Source: Candidatus Sumerlaeota bacterium (lineage in GTDB: Bacteria; Sumerlaeota; Sumerlaeia; MWCT01; JAGHBZ01). Taken from it: a stretch of DNA of 9,419 nucleotides. Below, in pieces: positions 1 to 5,735 of the stretch. The notes beneath the pieces were generated by a model. It had not been told where the DNA came from, ran no database searches, and saw only the letters and a list, made by a program, of their open reading frames with translations. Position 1 is the first letter of the stretch; each line of letters begins with the position of its first letter. Both the position numbers and the translations under genes were made by a program. The stretch covers positions 1 to 9,419 of the forward strand of contig JAGHBZ010000304.1 in NCBI GenBank assembly GCA_021160705.1, given 5' to 3'.

Positions 1-623
1 GGAAATGGATGGGGTCCAACCACCGAGCCAATTATATAATGCGTATCATCCACACGAGCAAGCCAGTCTCGCAGTGCTTCATTGGTCGCATCTTTGAGCG
101 TCTTAGAGCCAGCAGTGACTTCTATTACTCTGGCACCGAGCATCTCCATCCTGAACACATTCATGCCTTGACGTTCCATATCTTCCGTGCCCATAAAAAT
201 ATCGCACTCTAAACCCAGAAGAGCTGCCACCGTTGCCGTTGCCACTCCGTGCTGTCCTGCACCTGTCTCTGCGATGACACGCCTCTTACCCAATCGTCTT
301 GCAAGCAATCCCTGTCCAAGTGTATTATTAATCTTATGCGCACCGGTGTGGCACAGGTCTTCGCGTTTTAAATAGATATGAGCCTTCGTGCCAAGTGCTT
401 CAGCCAGACGTTCAGCACGATAAAGTGGCGTGGGGCGTCCTGCATATTCTCGCAGAAAATAATCAAGCTCGCATTGAAATTCTCTATCGTTTTTTAGGCT
501 CATATATTCACGTTCCAGTTGTGTCAGTGCTGTCATAAGCGTCTCCGGGACATACATTCCTCCAAAGGGTCCGTAATGTCCTCGCTCATCCGGCAATTTG
601 ATGTCGCTTAACGTCTTACTCAT
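1..623 (-). CDS. trpB: Tryptophan synthase beta subunit, N-terminal 207 residues (cut by window edge)
   Basis: PLP enzyme that condenses indole with serine to give tryptophan, working in an alpha2-beta2 complex with TrpA in the cytoplasm. Reading from the ATG at 623 gives a start MSKTLSDIKLPDERG and the family signature GPFGGMYVPETLM (residues 18-30). The PLP lysine is K97 in the CHTGAHKINN motif (91-100), and the catalytic glutamate is E119 in ETGAGQHGVATAT. The sequence ends at GSVVGPHPF, so about half of the usual roughly 400 residues is present. The protein has the TrpB1 pattern rather than the longer TrpB2 type. The start is supported by AAGGAAGG (631-638) seven bases upstream. It follows trpC on the same strand after 128 bp. 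No frameshift is seen. The rest of the gene, and any trpA, lie beyond base 1. Confidence 0.97.
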   Translation of the reverse strand, partial: MSKTLSDIKLPDERGHYGPFGGMYVPETLMTALTQLEREYMSLKNDREFQCELDYFLREYAGRPTPLYRAERLAEALGTKAHIYLKREDLCHTGAHKINNTLGQGLLARRLGKRRVIAETGAGQHGVATATVAALLGLECDIFMGTEDMERQGMNVFRMEMLGARVIEVTAGSKTLKDATNEALRDWLARVDDTHYIIGSVVGPHPF

Positions 624-751
624 TGGATAACCTTCCTTATTTTGTGTAATGTCTGGGTGAGTTATTGCCTCACAATTCTCAGAATCATTTGCCAAAAAGA
701 AAATACCTCACTCTGAGAATAACTACCCCGGGGTTAATGTTTCTTGCAATC
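624..751 (-). promoter_or_regulatory. Structured trpC-trpB intergenic region
   Basis: This 128-bp spacer is long for two adjacent trp genes. It contains CCTCAC followed after one base by ATTCTCAG (668-682 on the plus strand). A second CCTCAC is followed after one base by CTGAGAAT (706-720). The eight-base parts are exact inverted repeats and could pair with a 30-nt loop; 675-685 (ATTCTCAGAAT) is also self-complementary. ACCCCGGGGT (725-734) is a perfect palindrome just after the trpC stop. There is no T-run as in an intrinsic terminator. It may be an operator pair or an RNA hairpin ahead of trpB; the function is inference. Confidence 0.4.
631..638 (-). promoter_or_regulatory. Ribosome-binding site of trpB
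   Basis: AAGGAAGG on the minus strand, seven bases before the trpB ATG. It fixes the start at 623. Confidence 0.75.
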
Positions 752-1552
752 TCACTTGTGACAAATGAGTTCTCTGAGTGCTTCACCCGGAGATTTCGCA
801 CGCATAAGTGACTCGCCGACCAGAACTGCGTCAACGCCAAGTCCTCTGAGAAACGCTATATCTTCACTGGTTTTTATACCGCTCTCACTAACAATGATTT
901 TTCCAGCTTTTGCCGGGAGCGACGCCAGCAGTCGTTCTGTCTGACGAATATCAACTCTAAAAGTCTTCAAGTCTCTATTATTGATGCCAATAATAACCGC
1001 TTCCGCATTAAGCGCAGTGAGCAACTCCTCTTCCGTATGAACCTCTACCAGAACAGCAAGATTCAACTCTTTCGCCTCTCTGAGCAACTCCTTCAACTGA
1101 GATTCATCCAGTATTGCCACAATTAACAAAATTGCATCAGCGCCCCAGGCAACCGCTTCCCAGAGCTGATACCTGTCAAAGATGAAATCTTTTCGCAAAA
1201 TCGGTATATCATTAAAATGCCCTCTGACTGTCTGAAGGAATTCTGGATGTCCTTGAAAAAAATCCTGTTCCGTTAAAATTGAAAGTGCATCCGCCCCTGC
1301 TTCTACAAGTTCGCTCCCTATTGCTAAAGGGTCAATCTCTGCCCGGATTACACCTGCTGACGGAGATGCCTTTTTTAACTCTGCGATGACTCTCATTCGC
1401 TGGTCTGTTCGTCTCAACGCCTCCTCAAATCCTCTCCCACCTGGACGTTTAACATCATCAGCCTGGCGTTGTAATTTTTCTAAAGAAACGCGCTGTTTTG
1501 CCTCTTCTACTCGCTTTTTCTTCGCCTCAACTATTTTCTCAAGGATGTGCAC
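752..1552 (-). CDS. trpC: Indole-3-glycerol-phosphate synthase
   Basis: Closes the indole ring of CdRP to give indole-3-glycerol phosphate, releasing CO2; this is the step before tryptophan synthase. It is a monofunctional 266-residue TIM barrel, close to the usual 255-270, with no fused TrpF domain. Catalytic residues are all visible: E58 and K60 in ELKKASPS, K121 in LRKDF, E170 in LVEVH, N191 in GINNRDL, and E223/S224 in VSESGI. The phosphate-binding end GVDAVLVGESLM is at 239-250. The start is GTG (1550-1552), chosen because MHILEKIVEAKK matches the usual N-terminal helix and AGAGGA (1561-1566) sits eight bases upstream. It lies between the UPF0280 gene and trpB, all on the same strand. 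A short reading frame (1531-1599) overlaps its start. Confidence 0.97.
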   Translation of the reverse strand: MHILEKIVEAKKKRVEEAKQRVSLEKLQRQADDVKRPGGRGFEEALRRTDQRMRVIAELKKASPSAGVIRAEIDPLAIGSELVEAGADALSILTEQDFFQGHPEFLQTVRGHFNDIPILRKDFIFDRYQLWEAVAWGADAILLIVAILDESQLKELLREAKELNLAVLVEVHTEEELLTALNAEAVIIGINNRDLKTFRVDIRQTERLLASLPAKAGKIIVSESGIKTSEDIAFLRGLGVDAVLVGESLMRAKSPGEALRELICHK

Positions 1553-1599
1553 TTTTCTGTTCCTCTTCTCTTAGAGCCAAAAATCAGATTCCAATTCAT
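1531..1599 (-). CDS. Possible 22-residue upstream reading frame overlapping the trpC start
   Basis: An ATG at 1599 follows AGGAG (1605-1609) with five bases between, a better ribosome site than many real genes here have. It would encode MNWNLIFGSKRRGTEKC..., with one Trp codon at position 3, ending at TAG (1531-1533), 22 bases inside trpC in another frame. The overlap would allow translational coupling to trpC. Known trp leader peptides usually have two or more adjacent Trp codons and sit before an attenuator; neither is seen here. It may be chance. Confidence 0.2.
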   Translation of the reverse strand: MNWNLIFGSKRRGTEKCTSLRK

Positions 1600-1773
1600 T
1601 CAATCTCCTGCAATTCCTGTCTCTTTTCACTGCATAGAAAACTACAACAATTTCATCAAGACACGCATAAGATTGTCAAAGCCAAAGTAGAAACTCCTTC
1701 GGGAAATCGTGAAATGAACCAGCAATTTATTTTTAGAGAGAGATTGCAGGAGCACCTTATAAGATGCGAGAAC

Positions 1774-2499
1774 TCAATCCAGTTGCACAAGTTCAAAGGC
1801 TTTGCCAGATGTAGCGACTCTATTGCCAAGCACTATTAATGCACCCATTACTCCGGGAATTGAAGTAGCAAAATTCAGTGCTCCCTCCAGTGTGGATGGA
1901 AGTGTCACACGATTACACGTCGCCGTAGCCACTGCATCGGCTAATGCTGGACTCTCGGCAATTATAAGCACTGCATCTGCTTTACCAAGACTCAGGGAAT
2001 GCCCCACAGTCGCTGAGGATGTACATACCCCTATACCTTCTGGTGCTGGCTCAAGCCTGAGCCCGAGTTTCATTGAGAGTGGTGAACTCCCCGCATACAC
2101 CCCAACCGTGCGCTTAAAGCGTGACCTGATAAAAATGTCGCCACCGTTTTCTACAATGAGTTCAAATGATTTCCGCAGAAGCTTTTTACCCACGAATTCC
2201 GCAATAGCACCAGCTACCGCAGCCATAGGTCCGGTGCCTGCCGCCATTCCGGCTGTGGTCATCATTCTCACAATCTCCGGGGCACCAGACACATCCGCCT
2301 CCACCGGTACTAACGATGTCTTAAACTCTGGATGTGTGGCAATATAGCGGTTCAACTGGGCGTGAAGCTGCTTTACTATCCTGAGTGCTTCATCTCTCAC
2401 GTCTGTCTCTGCAAGTATCTGAAGGTCTGTCTCTTTGAACTTCACAGAGTACGACCTCAGTCCACTGGCTTTCACAACATTTCTATAAAACCTCGTCAT
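1774..2499 (-). CDS. UPF0280 family protein (ApbE superfamily, COG2122), function unknown
   Basis: A 241-residue protein of full family length. Seen: an N-terminal FYRNVVKASGLRSYSVKFKE segment typical of UPF0280, then AGTGPMAAVAGAIAE (87-101), VENGGDIFI (116-124), VCTSSATVGHSLSLGKADAV (158-177) and ALADAVATATCNRV (185-198). The last resembles the ADA-LATA segment of ApbE flavin transferases, to which the family is distantly related. No signal peptide, lipobox or membrane segment is visible, unlike periplasmic ApbE, so a cytoplasmic location is likely. The family is known from methanogens and various anaerobic bacteria and lacks a proven reaction. The ribosome site is weak (AGGG at 2511-2514, or AGAAG at 2504-2508). 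It is the first gene of the minus-strand block, 221 bp before trpC. Co-transcription with trpC is possible but unproven. Confidence 0.88.
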   Translation of the reverse strand: MTRFYRNVVKASGLRSYSVKFKETDLQILAETDVRDEALRIVKQLHAQLNRYIATHPEFKTSLVPVEADVSGAPEIVRMMTTAGMAAGTGPMAAVAGAIAEFVGKKLLRKSFELIVENGGDIFIRSRFKRTVGVYAGSSPLSMKLGLRLEPAPEGIGVCTSSATVGHSLSLGKADAVLIIAESPALADAVATATCNRVTLPSTLEGALNFATSIPGVMGALIVLGNRVATSGKAFELVQLD

Positions 2500-2574
2500 T
2501 GACTTCTATTCCCTGAACTACAAACTGCTGAAAAAATTCATTAGTAAGATTTATCGTGTATACGTATTCTCTTT

Positions 2575-2718
2575 CTATTCCTTCTCAACCCTTCTCAATA
2601 ATTCTAAAAATTTTTCAGGCTTGTTTTTATATGTTGGTTCTTTATTGGCTATTTTTATTATTTGCCTCTTAGGAGTAGTTTCTGAGCAATATTGGGTATA
2701 TTGTAAGATAATAAACAT
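2575..2718 (-). CDS. Doubtful small reading frame, 47 residues
   Basis: Reads MFIILQYTQYCSETTPKR... and ends in KFLELLRRVEKE, with a lysine/glutamate-rich second half of protein-like composition. There is no ribosome-binding site before the ATG, and the frame stays open upstream for about 14 codons to a TAA, so it could be a remnant of a longer gene. I recognise no family. It may equally be a chance frame in AT-rich DNA. Confidence 0.15.
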   Translation of the reverse strand: MFIILQYTQYCSETTPKRQIIKIANKEPTYKNKPEKFLELLRRVEKE

Positions 2719-2941
2719 AAAAAGGAAAGCAAAAAGCGGTTTGGGTTCAAATTTGTATATTTAGCTGGGAGATGAATCAGGTCAAACCTCTTTCCTGTCC
2801 TCCATCTACATTCAAACAAAAAGGGAACGACAGATGTGATGATGACCTACTATACGAGTGTGTGTAGTGCTTATTGGAGAAGGTGTTAGTAAGACTTGAG
2901 AGCCCGAATAAGTGCTTATCCTTCTGCAGGCAATAAAAACA

Positions 2942-2971
2942 TTGAACAGAATCAGCATCCATCAGTAGAAT
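2942..2971 (+). promoter_or_regulatory. Candidate sigma70-type promoter for the PLP-lyase gene
   Basis: TTGAAC (2942-2947) and TAGAAT (2966-2971) with an 18-bp spacer; the -10 matches consensus at five of six bases. It would give a leader of about 120 nt that includes the inverted repeats at 3026-3083. Confidence 0.3.
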
Positions 2972-3025
2972 TCAAATCACAAATGTATGTGTTAATATAC
3001 CATATTCTTTTTATCGGTGCATCAA

Positions 3026-3083
3026 TTCTCAGGATAGAGAACTCAGTTTTTATTTTAACATCAGTGGACACTGCTTATCCTGA
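3026..3083 (+). promoter_or_regulatory. Competing hairpins in the leader of the PLP-lyase gene
   Basis: TCAGGATA (3029-3036) is exactly complementary to TATCCTGA (3076-3083), whose end is one base from the ribosome-binding site. TTCTC (3026-3030) can instead pair with GAGAA (3037-3041) around AGGATA; this local hairpin would use part of the first arm, so the two pairings exclude each other. Inside the large loop, CAGT and ACTG (3062-3065, 3070-3073) can pair. The layout suits a translational switch, but no known riboswitch is recognised. Confidence 0.3.
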
Positions 3084-3084
3084 A

Positions 3085-3092
3085 AGAGGAGG
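3085..3092 (+). promoter_or_regulatory. Strong ribosome-binding site
   Basis: AGAGGAGG, six bases before the ATG at 3099. It decides the start of the PLP-lyase gene and shows a standard bacterial anti-Shine-Dalgarno. Confidence 0.85.
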
Positions 3093-3098
3093 ATAATA

Positions 3099-4115
3099 AT
3101 GCAGATAACATATCCGCCAAAACTTTCGCTGGCAAGGTTACCAACACCACTGGAGTTTGCGGGTCGTATCACAAAACAAACAGGTGATAAAAATCCACTT
3201 TATCTCAAACGTGATGACCTGAGCGGGATGGGTGTGAGTGGGAATAAAATCCGAAAACTTGAATTTCTGCTTGCAGAGGCAAAACAGGAGGGTGCGGATG
3301 TGGTGATTACAGCTGGGGGTGTGCAATCAAATCACTGCCGGGCGACTGCGGCTGCCTGTGCCAAAGTGGGTCTACGGTGTCATCTGCTCCTACGAGGTGA
3401 GGCTTACTTTCCTTACGACGGAAATTTGCTCCTTGATAGACTGTTTGGTGCAGAACTCAGGTTCTATCCTGCAGATGAGTTCAAAAATAATTATCAGGAA
3501 ATTCTTGAGGAGACACGTGCATTCTACAAAAAACGAAATCTAAACACTTATTATTTTCCGATTGGTGGCTCGGTAGCAACTGGTGCTTGGGGATACATTA
3601 AGGCGTTTGAAGAGCTGTGTGAGCAGGTGGATACACTCAGACAAAAAGAATCACGCCTTAAAGACAAACGCTGGTACATTGTCTCAGCAGTAGGTTCAGG
3701 GGGGAGTATGGCGGGTCTAATATTAGGAAAGATTCTATTTCAGCGAGAGGATGTGGAGATTATCGGGTTTAATGTCTGCGATGATGCTGAGTATTTCGTA
3801 CGTGAAATCCGAAAAATAGCGTCCGAATTTAAAGATAAATACAATGCTGAGATTTCACCTGAAACCCTTTCTCCAAAGATTATTGATGGCTATGTAGGTG
3901 AAGGATATGCAATTCCTTATCCGGAAGTGCTGGAGACCATCCGTGTGGTTGCGCGAAGTGAAGGGATTATCCTTGACCCGGTATATACTGGCAAGGCGTT
4001 TTATGGTCTGGTTGAGCAGATAAAAAAGGGTACGTTTGAGCAGGGTTGTCCAATAATCTTCATCCATACAGGTGGTACGTTTTCCATCTTTGCGTACCGA
4101 GAGCGATTTAAATGA
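3099..4115 (+). CDS. PLP-dependent D-cysteine desulfhydrase / ACC deaminase family lyase
   Basis: A 338-residue fold-type II PLP enzyme. The PLP lysine is K50 in VSGNKIRKLEFL. Further family marks are VQSNHCRATAA (75-85), FPIGGS (153-158), the phosphate-binding glycine loop AVGSGGSMAGL (197-207), DGYVGEGY (263-270), LDPVYTGKA (292-300) and HTGGTFSIFAY (323-333). Known members convert D-cysteine to pyruvate, sulfide and ammonia, open ACC, or release sulfite from L-cysteate (CuyA). The QSNHCRATA and TGAWGYIKA segments look most like the plant-type D-cysteine desulfhydrase subgroup, so desulfhydrase is my first choice; the substrate is not proven. The usual GGSN motif reads GGSV here (V159). It is the first gene of the plus-strand block, with a strong ribosome site and a structured leader. 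A TauE-type exporter lies two genes downstream. Confidence 0.9.
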   Translation: MQITYPPKLSLARLPTPLEFAGRITKQTGDKNPLYLKRDDLSGMGVSGNKIRKLEFLLAEAKQEGADVVITAGGVQSNHCRATAAACAKVGLRCHLLLRGEAYFPYDGNLLLDRLFGAELRFYPADEFKNNYQEILEETRAFYKKRNLNTYYFPIGGSVATGAWGYIKAFEELCEQVDTLRQKESRLKDKRWYIVSAVGSGGSMAGLILGKILFQREDVEIIGFNVCDDAEYFVREIRKIASEFKDKYNAEISPETLSPKIIDGYVGEGYAIPYPEVLETIRVVARSEGIILDPVYTGKAFYGLVEQIKKGTFEQGCPIIFIHTGGTFSIFAYRERFK

Positions 4116-4186
4116 GTAGCGTTCGTGTTTTTATCGCGTTCTTTGTTTCTTTATTTCGGGAGGGTTGCGAAATTTGAACAGGATAT

Positions 4187-4705
4187 ATGCCAGGCTGTGT
4201 ATCCATTCTCCCGCAATTAATAGCATATATTTCACTGGAAAGGAAAGTGGCAGATTTAAAACTTATAAAGATTATACCACCAGTTTATTTTTTTCTATCT
4301 ATAGTGATTATTGTATTTCTCCATTCTCTATTACCGGGGATACGAGTGTTATCATTTCCCTGGAATCTTATAGGTTCTATTCCTTTAGGGTTGGGGATTG
4401 TTATCAACCTGATGGCAGACAGAGCGTTTAAAAAGCATAATACCGGGGTCAAACCACTGGAGAAGCCCACAGTACTGGTCACTGAGGGCGTGTTCAGGAT
4501 TAGCAGACATCCTATGTATTTAGGATTTGCATTAATTCTTTTAGGAATTGTAATGCTCTTGGGTTCACTGGTGCCGTATGTAGTGGTTGTTGGCTTTGTA
4601 ATCTTTATGGACATTGTCTTTGTGAGAGCTGAGGAGAAAAAACTTGAGGAGACGTTCGGTGAAGCCTGGCTGAAATATAAGCGAACAGTAAGACGCTGGT
4701 TATAG
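4187..4705 (+). CDS. Small membrane methyltransferase, isoprenylcysteine/phospholipid methyltransferase-like
   Basis: 172 residues with hydrophobic segments at about 29-49, 57-76 and 111-146. The diagnostic motif is RISRHPMYLG (104-113), followed by the C-terminal signature RAEEKKLEETFGEAWLKYK (147-165). This RHPxY...EE pattern is shared by ICMT, the NnrU/PEMT-like group and bacterial lipid N-methyltransferases, which use S-adenosylmethionine at the inner membrane. The substrate cannot be named from sequence. Start choice is uncertain: the ATG at 4187 has only CAGGA close by, and a stop lies four codons upstream. A GTG at 4247 behind GGAAAGG would give a 152-residue protein beginning just before the first membrane segment. 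It is 71 bp after the PLP lyase and 169 bp before the exporter, all on the plus strand. Confidence 0.85.
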   Translation: MPGCVSILPQLIAYISLERKVADLKLIKIIPPVYFFLSIVIIVFLHSLLPGIRVLSFPWNLIGSIPLGLGIVINLMADRAFKKHNTGVKPLEKPTVLVTEGVFRISRHPMYLGFALILLGIVMLLGSLVPYVVVVGFVIFMDIVFVRAEEKKLEETFGEAWLKYKRTVRRWL

Positions 4706-4809
4706 GAGCGTGTGACTGAAACAAACCAATCCAGCAAAGCAGGCAAAACACACAGTTACTCTTGCTGGTACTACTGAAGGGTTGTAAGCAGGATTTTAGG
4801 AGCGGTATC

Positions 4810-4832
4810 ATCGCATTAATTAAGTTTGCGAT
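4810..4832. repeat. Inverted repeat upstream of the TauE-type gene
   Basis: ATCGCA (4810-4815) and TGCGAT (4827-4832) flank an 11-base AT-rich centre. It lies about 15 bp before a TAAAAT (4847-4852) that could serve as a -10 box, so the right arm would overlap the -35 position. That suits an operator, but a six-base arm can arise by chance. Confidence 0.25.
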
Positions 4833-4874
4833 AATTTAGGTTGTTGTAAAATCTACATAGAAAGGATTACCAAA

Positions 4875-5609
4875 ATGACGGAAATTATACTCTACATCCT
4901 CATAGGTCTTTTTGCGGGGTTTATGAGTGGGATGTTCGGGATTGGTGGCGGGTCAGTCAGAATACCTTTGCTCAATCTCGCAGGAATGTCTTTATTAAAT
5001 GCATACGCTATAAATTTATTTGTAATTCCGTTTTCCTCCTTTGTAGGCGCCATTACGCACCGTAAAAATATCAATGTAAAGATTGCCTTATATGTAATAG
5101 TGGGTGGGGGGTTAGGTTCAGTGGCAGGGGCATTACTTGCGGGGATAATTCCCACATTAGAGTTAGCAATCATATTTGTAATAGTTTCAATAATCACAAT
5201 ACTCGGAATTTATCTTGATAGAATAGCGCCGAAGTTCTCGGAAAAGTTAACCCCAACTCCCTGGAACATTATTATAGGTGCATTTAGTTTAAATCTGATA
5301 ACAGGTATGCGTGGAGGGAGTGGAGGCTCACTATTCCCATCGTTTCTACGTGCAATGCACCTTGATATTCATAAAGCAATTGCGACGTCATTATTCGTGA
5401 CAATTTTTACAGCCACCGCAGCGGTATTTGTTTATTGGCATCGTGGCAATTTAATGCTTATACCCGGATTATGCGTGCTTGTGGGGTCTATAATTGGTGC
5501 AAGAGTGGGAAGCAAGGTTTCCCTGAAGACAAAACCCCCGTTACTGGAAATTGGGTTATCAGGAGTTGTTATAGTCCTTGCTTTGCTCGTGGTATATAAG
5601 GCATTATAA
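4875..5609 (+). CDS. TauE/SafE-family membrane exporter (sulfite/sulfonate type)
   Basis: 244 residues, about eight hydrophobic segments (roughly 4-20, 40-60, 69-91, 96-114, 131-145, 165-187, 193-212, 225-243). The internal duplication of the family is visible: GFMSGMFGIGGG (15-26) in the first half and NLITGMRGGSGGSLFP (140-155) in the second. Length is normal for the family. Members are inner-membrane carriers linked to export of sulfite, sulfoacetate or other small anions, but many are uncharacterised, so the substrate is open. The start has AAAGGA about nine bases upstream. It follows the methyltransferase by 169 bp, with an inverted repeat in the gap suggesting its own promoter. A sulfide/sulfite-releasing type lyase two genes upstream gives mild support for a sulfur role. 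Confidence 0.9.
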   Translation: MTEIILYILIGLFAGFMSGMFGIGGGSVRIPLLNLAGMSLLNAYAINLFVIPFSSFVGAITHRKNINVKIALYVIVGGGLGSVAGALLAGIIPTLELAIIFVIVSIITILGIYLDRIAPKFSEKLTPTPWNIIIGAFSLNLITGMRGGSGGSLFPSFLRAMHLDIHKAIATSLFVTIFTATAAVFVYWHRGNLMLIPGLCVLVGSIIGARVGSKVSLKTKPPLLEIGLSGVVIVLALLVVYKAL

Positions 5610-5651
5610 TACCAGGAACTCCTTGACGGTCTTATGAATGTTAACTAATTA

Positions 5652-5680
5652 TTGCGTTGAAGCGAGAGCTGAGGTATGAT
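5652..5680 (+). promoter_or_regulatory. Candidate valS promoter
   Basis: TTGCGT (5652-5657) and TATGAT (5675-5680), 17-bp spacer; the -10 has five of six consensus bases, the -35 only three. It would start a leader of about 50 nt, too short for a T-box, and no T-box sequence is present. Confidence 0.35.
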
Positions 5681-5710
5681 TAGAAATTTATTTAATCTTT
5701 ATCCTTAATC

Positions 5711-5724
5711 AGTATAAGTATACT
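5711..5724 (+). repeat. Short inverted repeat touching the valS ribosome site
   Basis: AGTAT-AAGT-ATACT, directly followed by the ribosome site CAGGAG (5725-5730). It may be a small hairpin or protein site; AT-rich and weak. Confidence 0.2.
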
Positions 5725-5735
5725 CAGGAGCGCCT

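Larger units (their letters stand above)
2500..3098. other. Divergent intergenic region, 599 bp, AT-rich
   Basis: Lies between the leftward UPF0280 gene and the rightward PLP-lyase gene, so it should hold both promoters. I find no RNA gene, insertion sequence or array. Contents that can be named are a doubtful 47-residue minus-strand frame (2575-2718), a candidate plus-strand promoter (2942-2971), and hairpin-forming repeats just before the next gene (3026-3083). A palindromic stretch GTATAC/ATACGTAT lies near 2557-2568. The stretch 2719-2940 shows nothing recognisable. Confidence 0.7.

Noticed and set aside
1640..1700. TTGACA on the minus strand before trpC, a perfect -35 hexamer.
   Set aside because: No acceptable -10 box lies 16-18 bases downstream, so it was not annotated as a promoter.
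1627..1773. After the UPF0280 stop codon the same frame stays open for about 48 codons, suggesting readthrough or a lost C-terminus.
   Set aside because: The protein already has the usual length and C-terminal motif, and the extra frame has no recognisable domain or good start site.
1802..2347. A 181-residue plus-strand reading frame opposite the UPF0280 gene.
   Set aside because: It is the shadow of a clearly conserved gene; composition is unlike a real protein and no ribosome site is present.
2745..2790. GGTTCAAAT followed by TAGCTGGGAGA, recalling tRNA T-loop and D-arm sequences.
   Set aside because: The flanking stems do not pair and the order is wrong for a tRNA on either strand.
2896..3096. 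A 66-residue plus-strand frame ending just before the PLP-lyase gene.
   Set aside because: It starts at TTG without a ribosome site, spans the candidate promoter and hairpins, and has no family resemblance.
4165..4431. An 88-residue frame starting at TTG behind GGGAGG and overlapping the membrane methyltransferase.
   Set aside because: The methyltransferase frame carries the conserved motifs; this frame shows none and stops inside it.
5614..5623. AGGAACTCCT after the exporter stop, as a possible terminator stem.
   Set aside because: Only four pairs with a two-base loop and no T-run follow.
5610..5735. A T-box leader, common before valS in Firmicutes.
   Set aside because: The gap is only 126 bp and no T-box consensus or specifier stem is visible.
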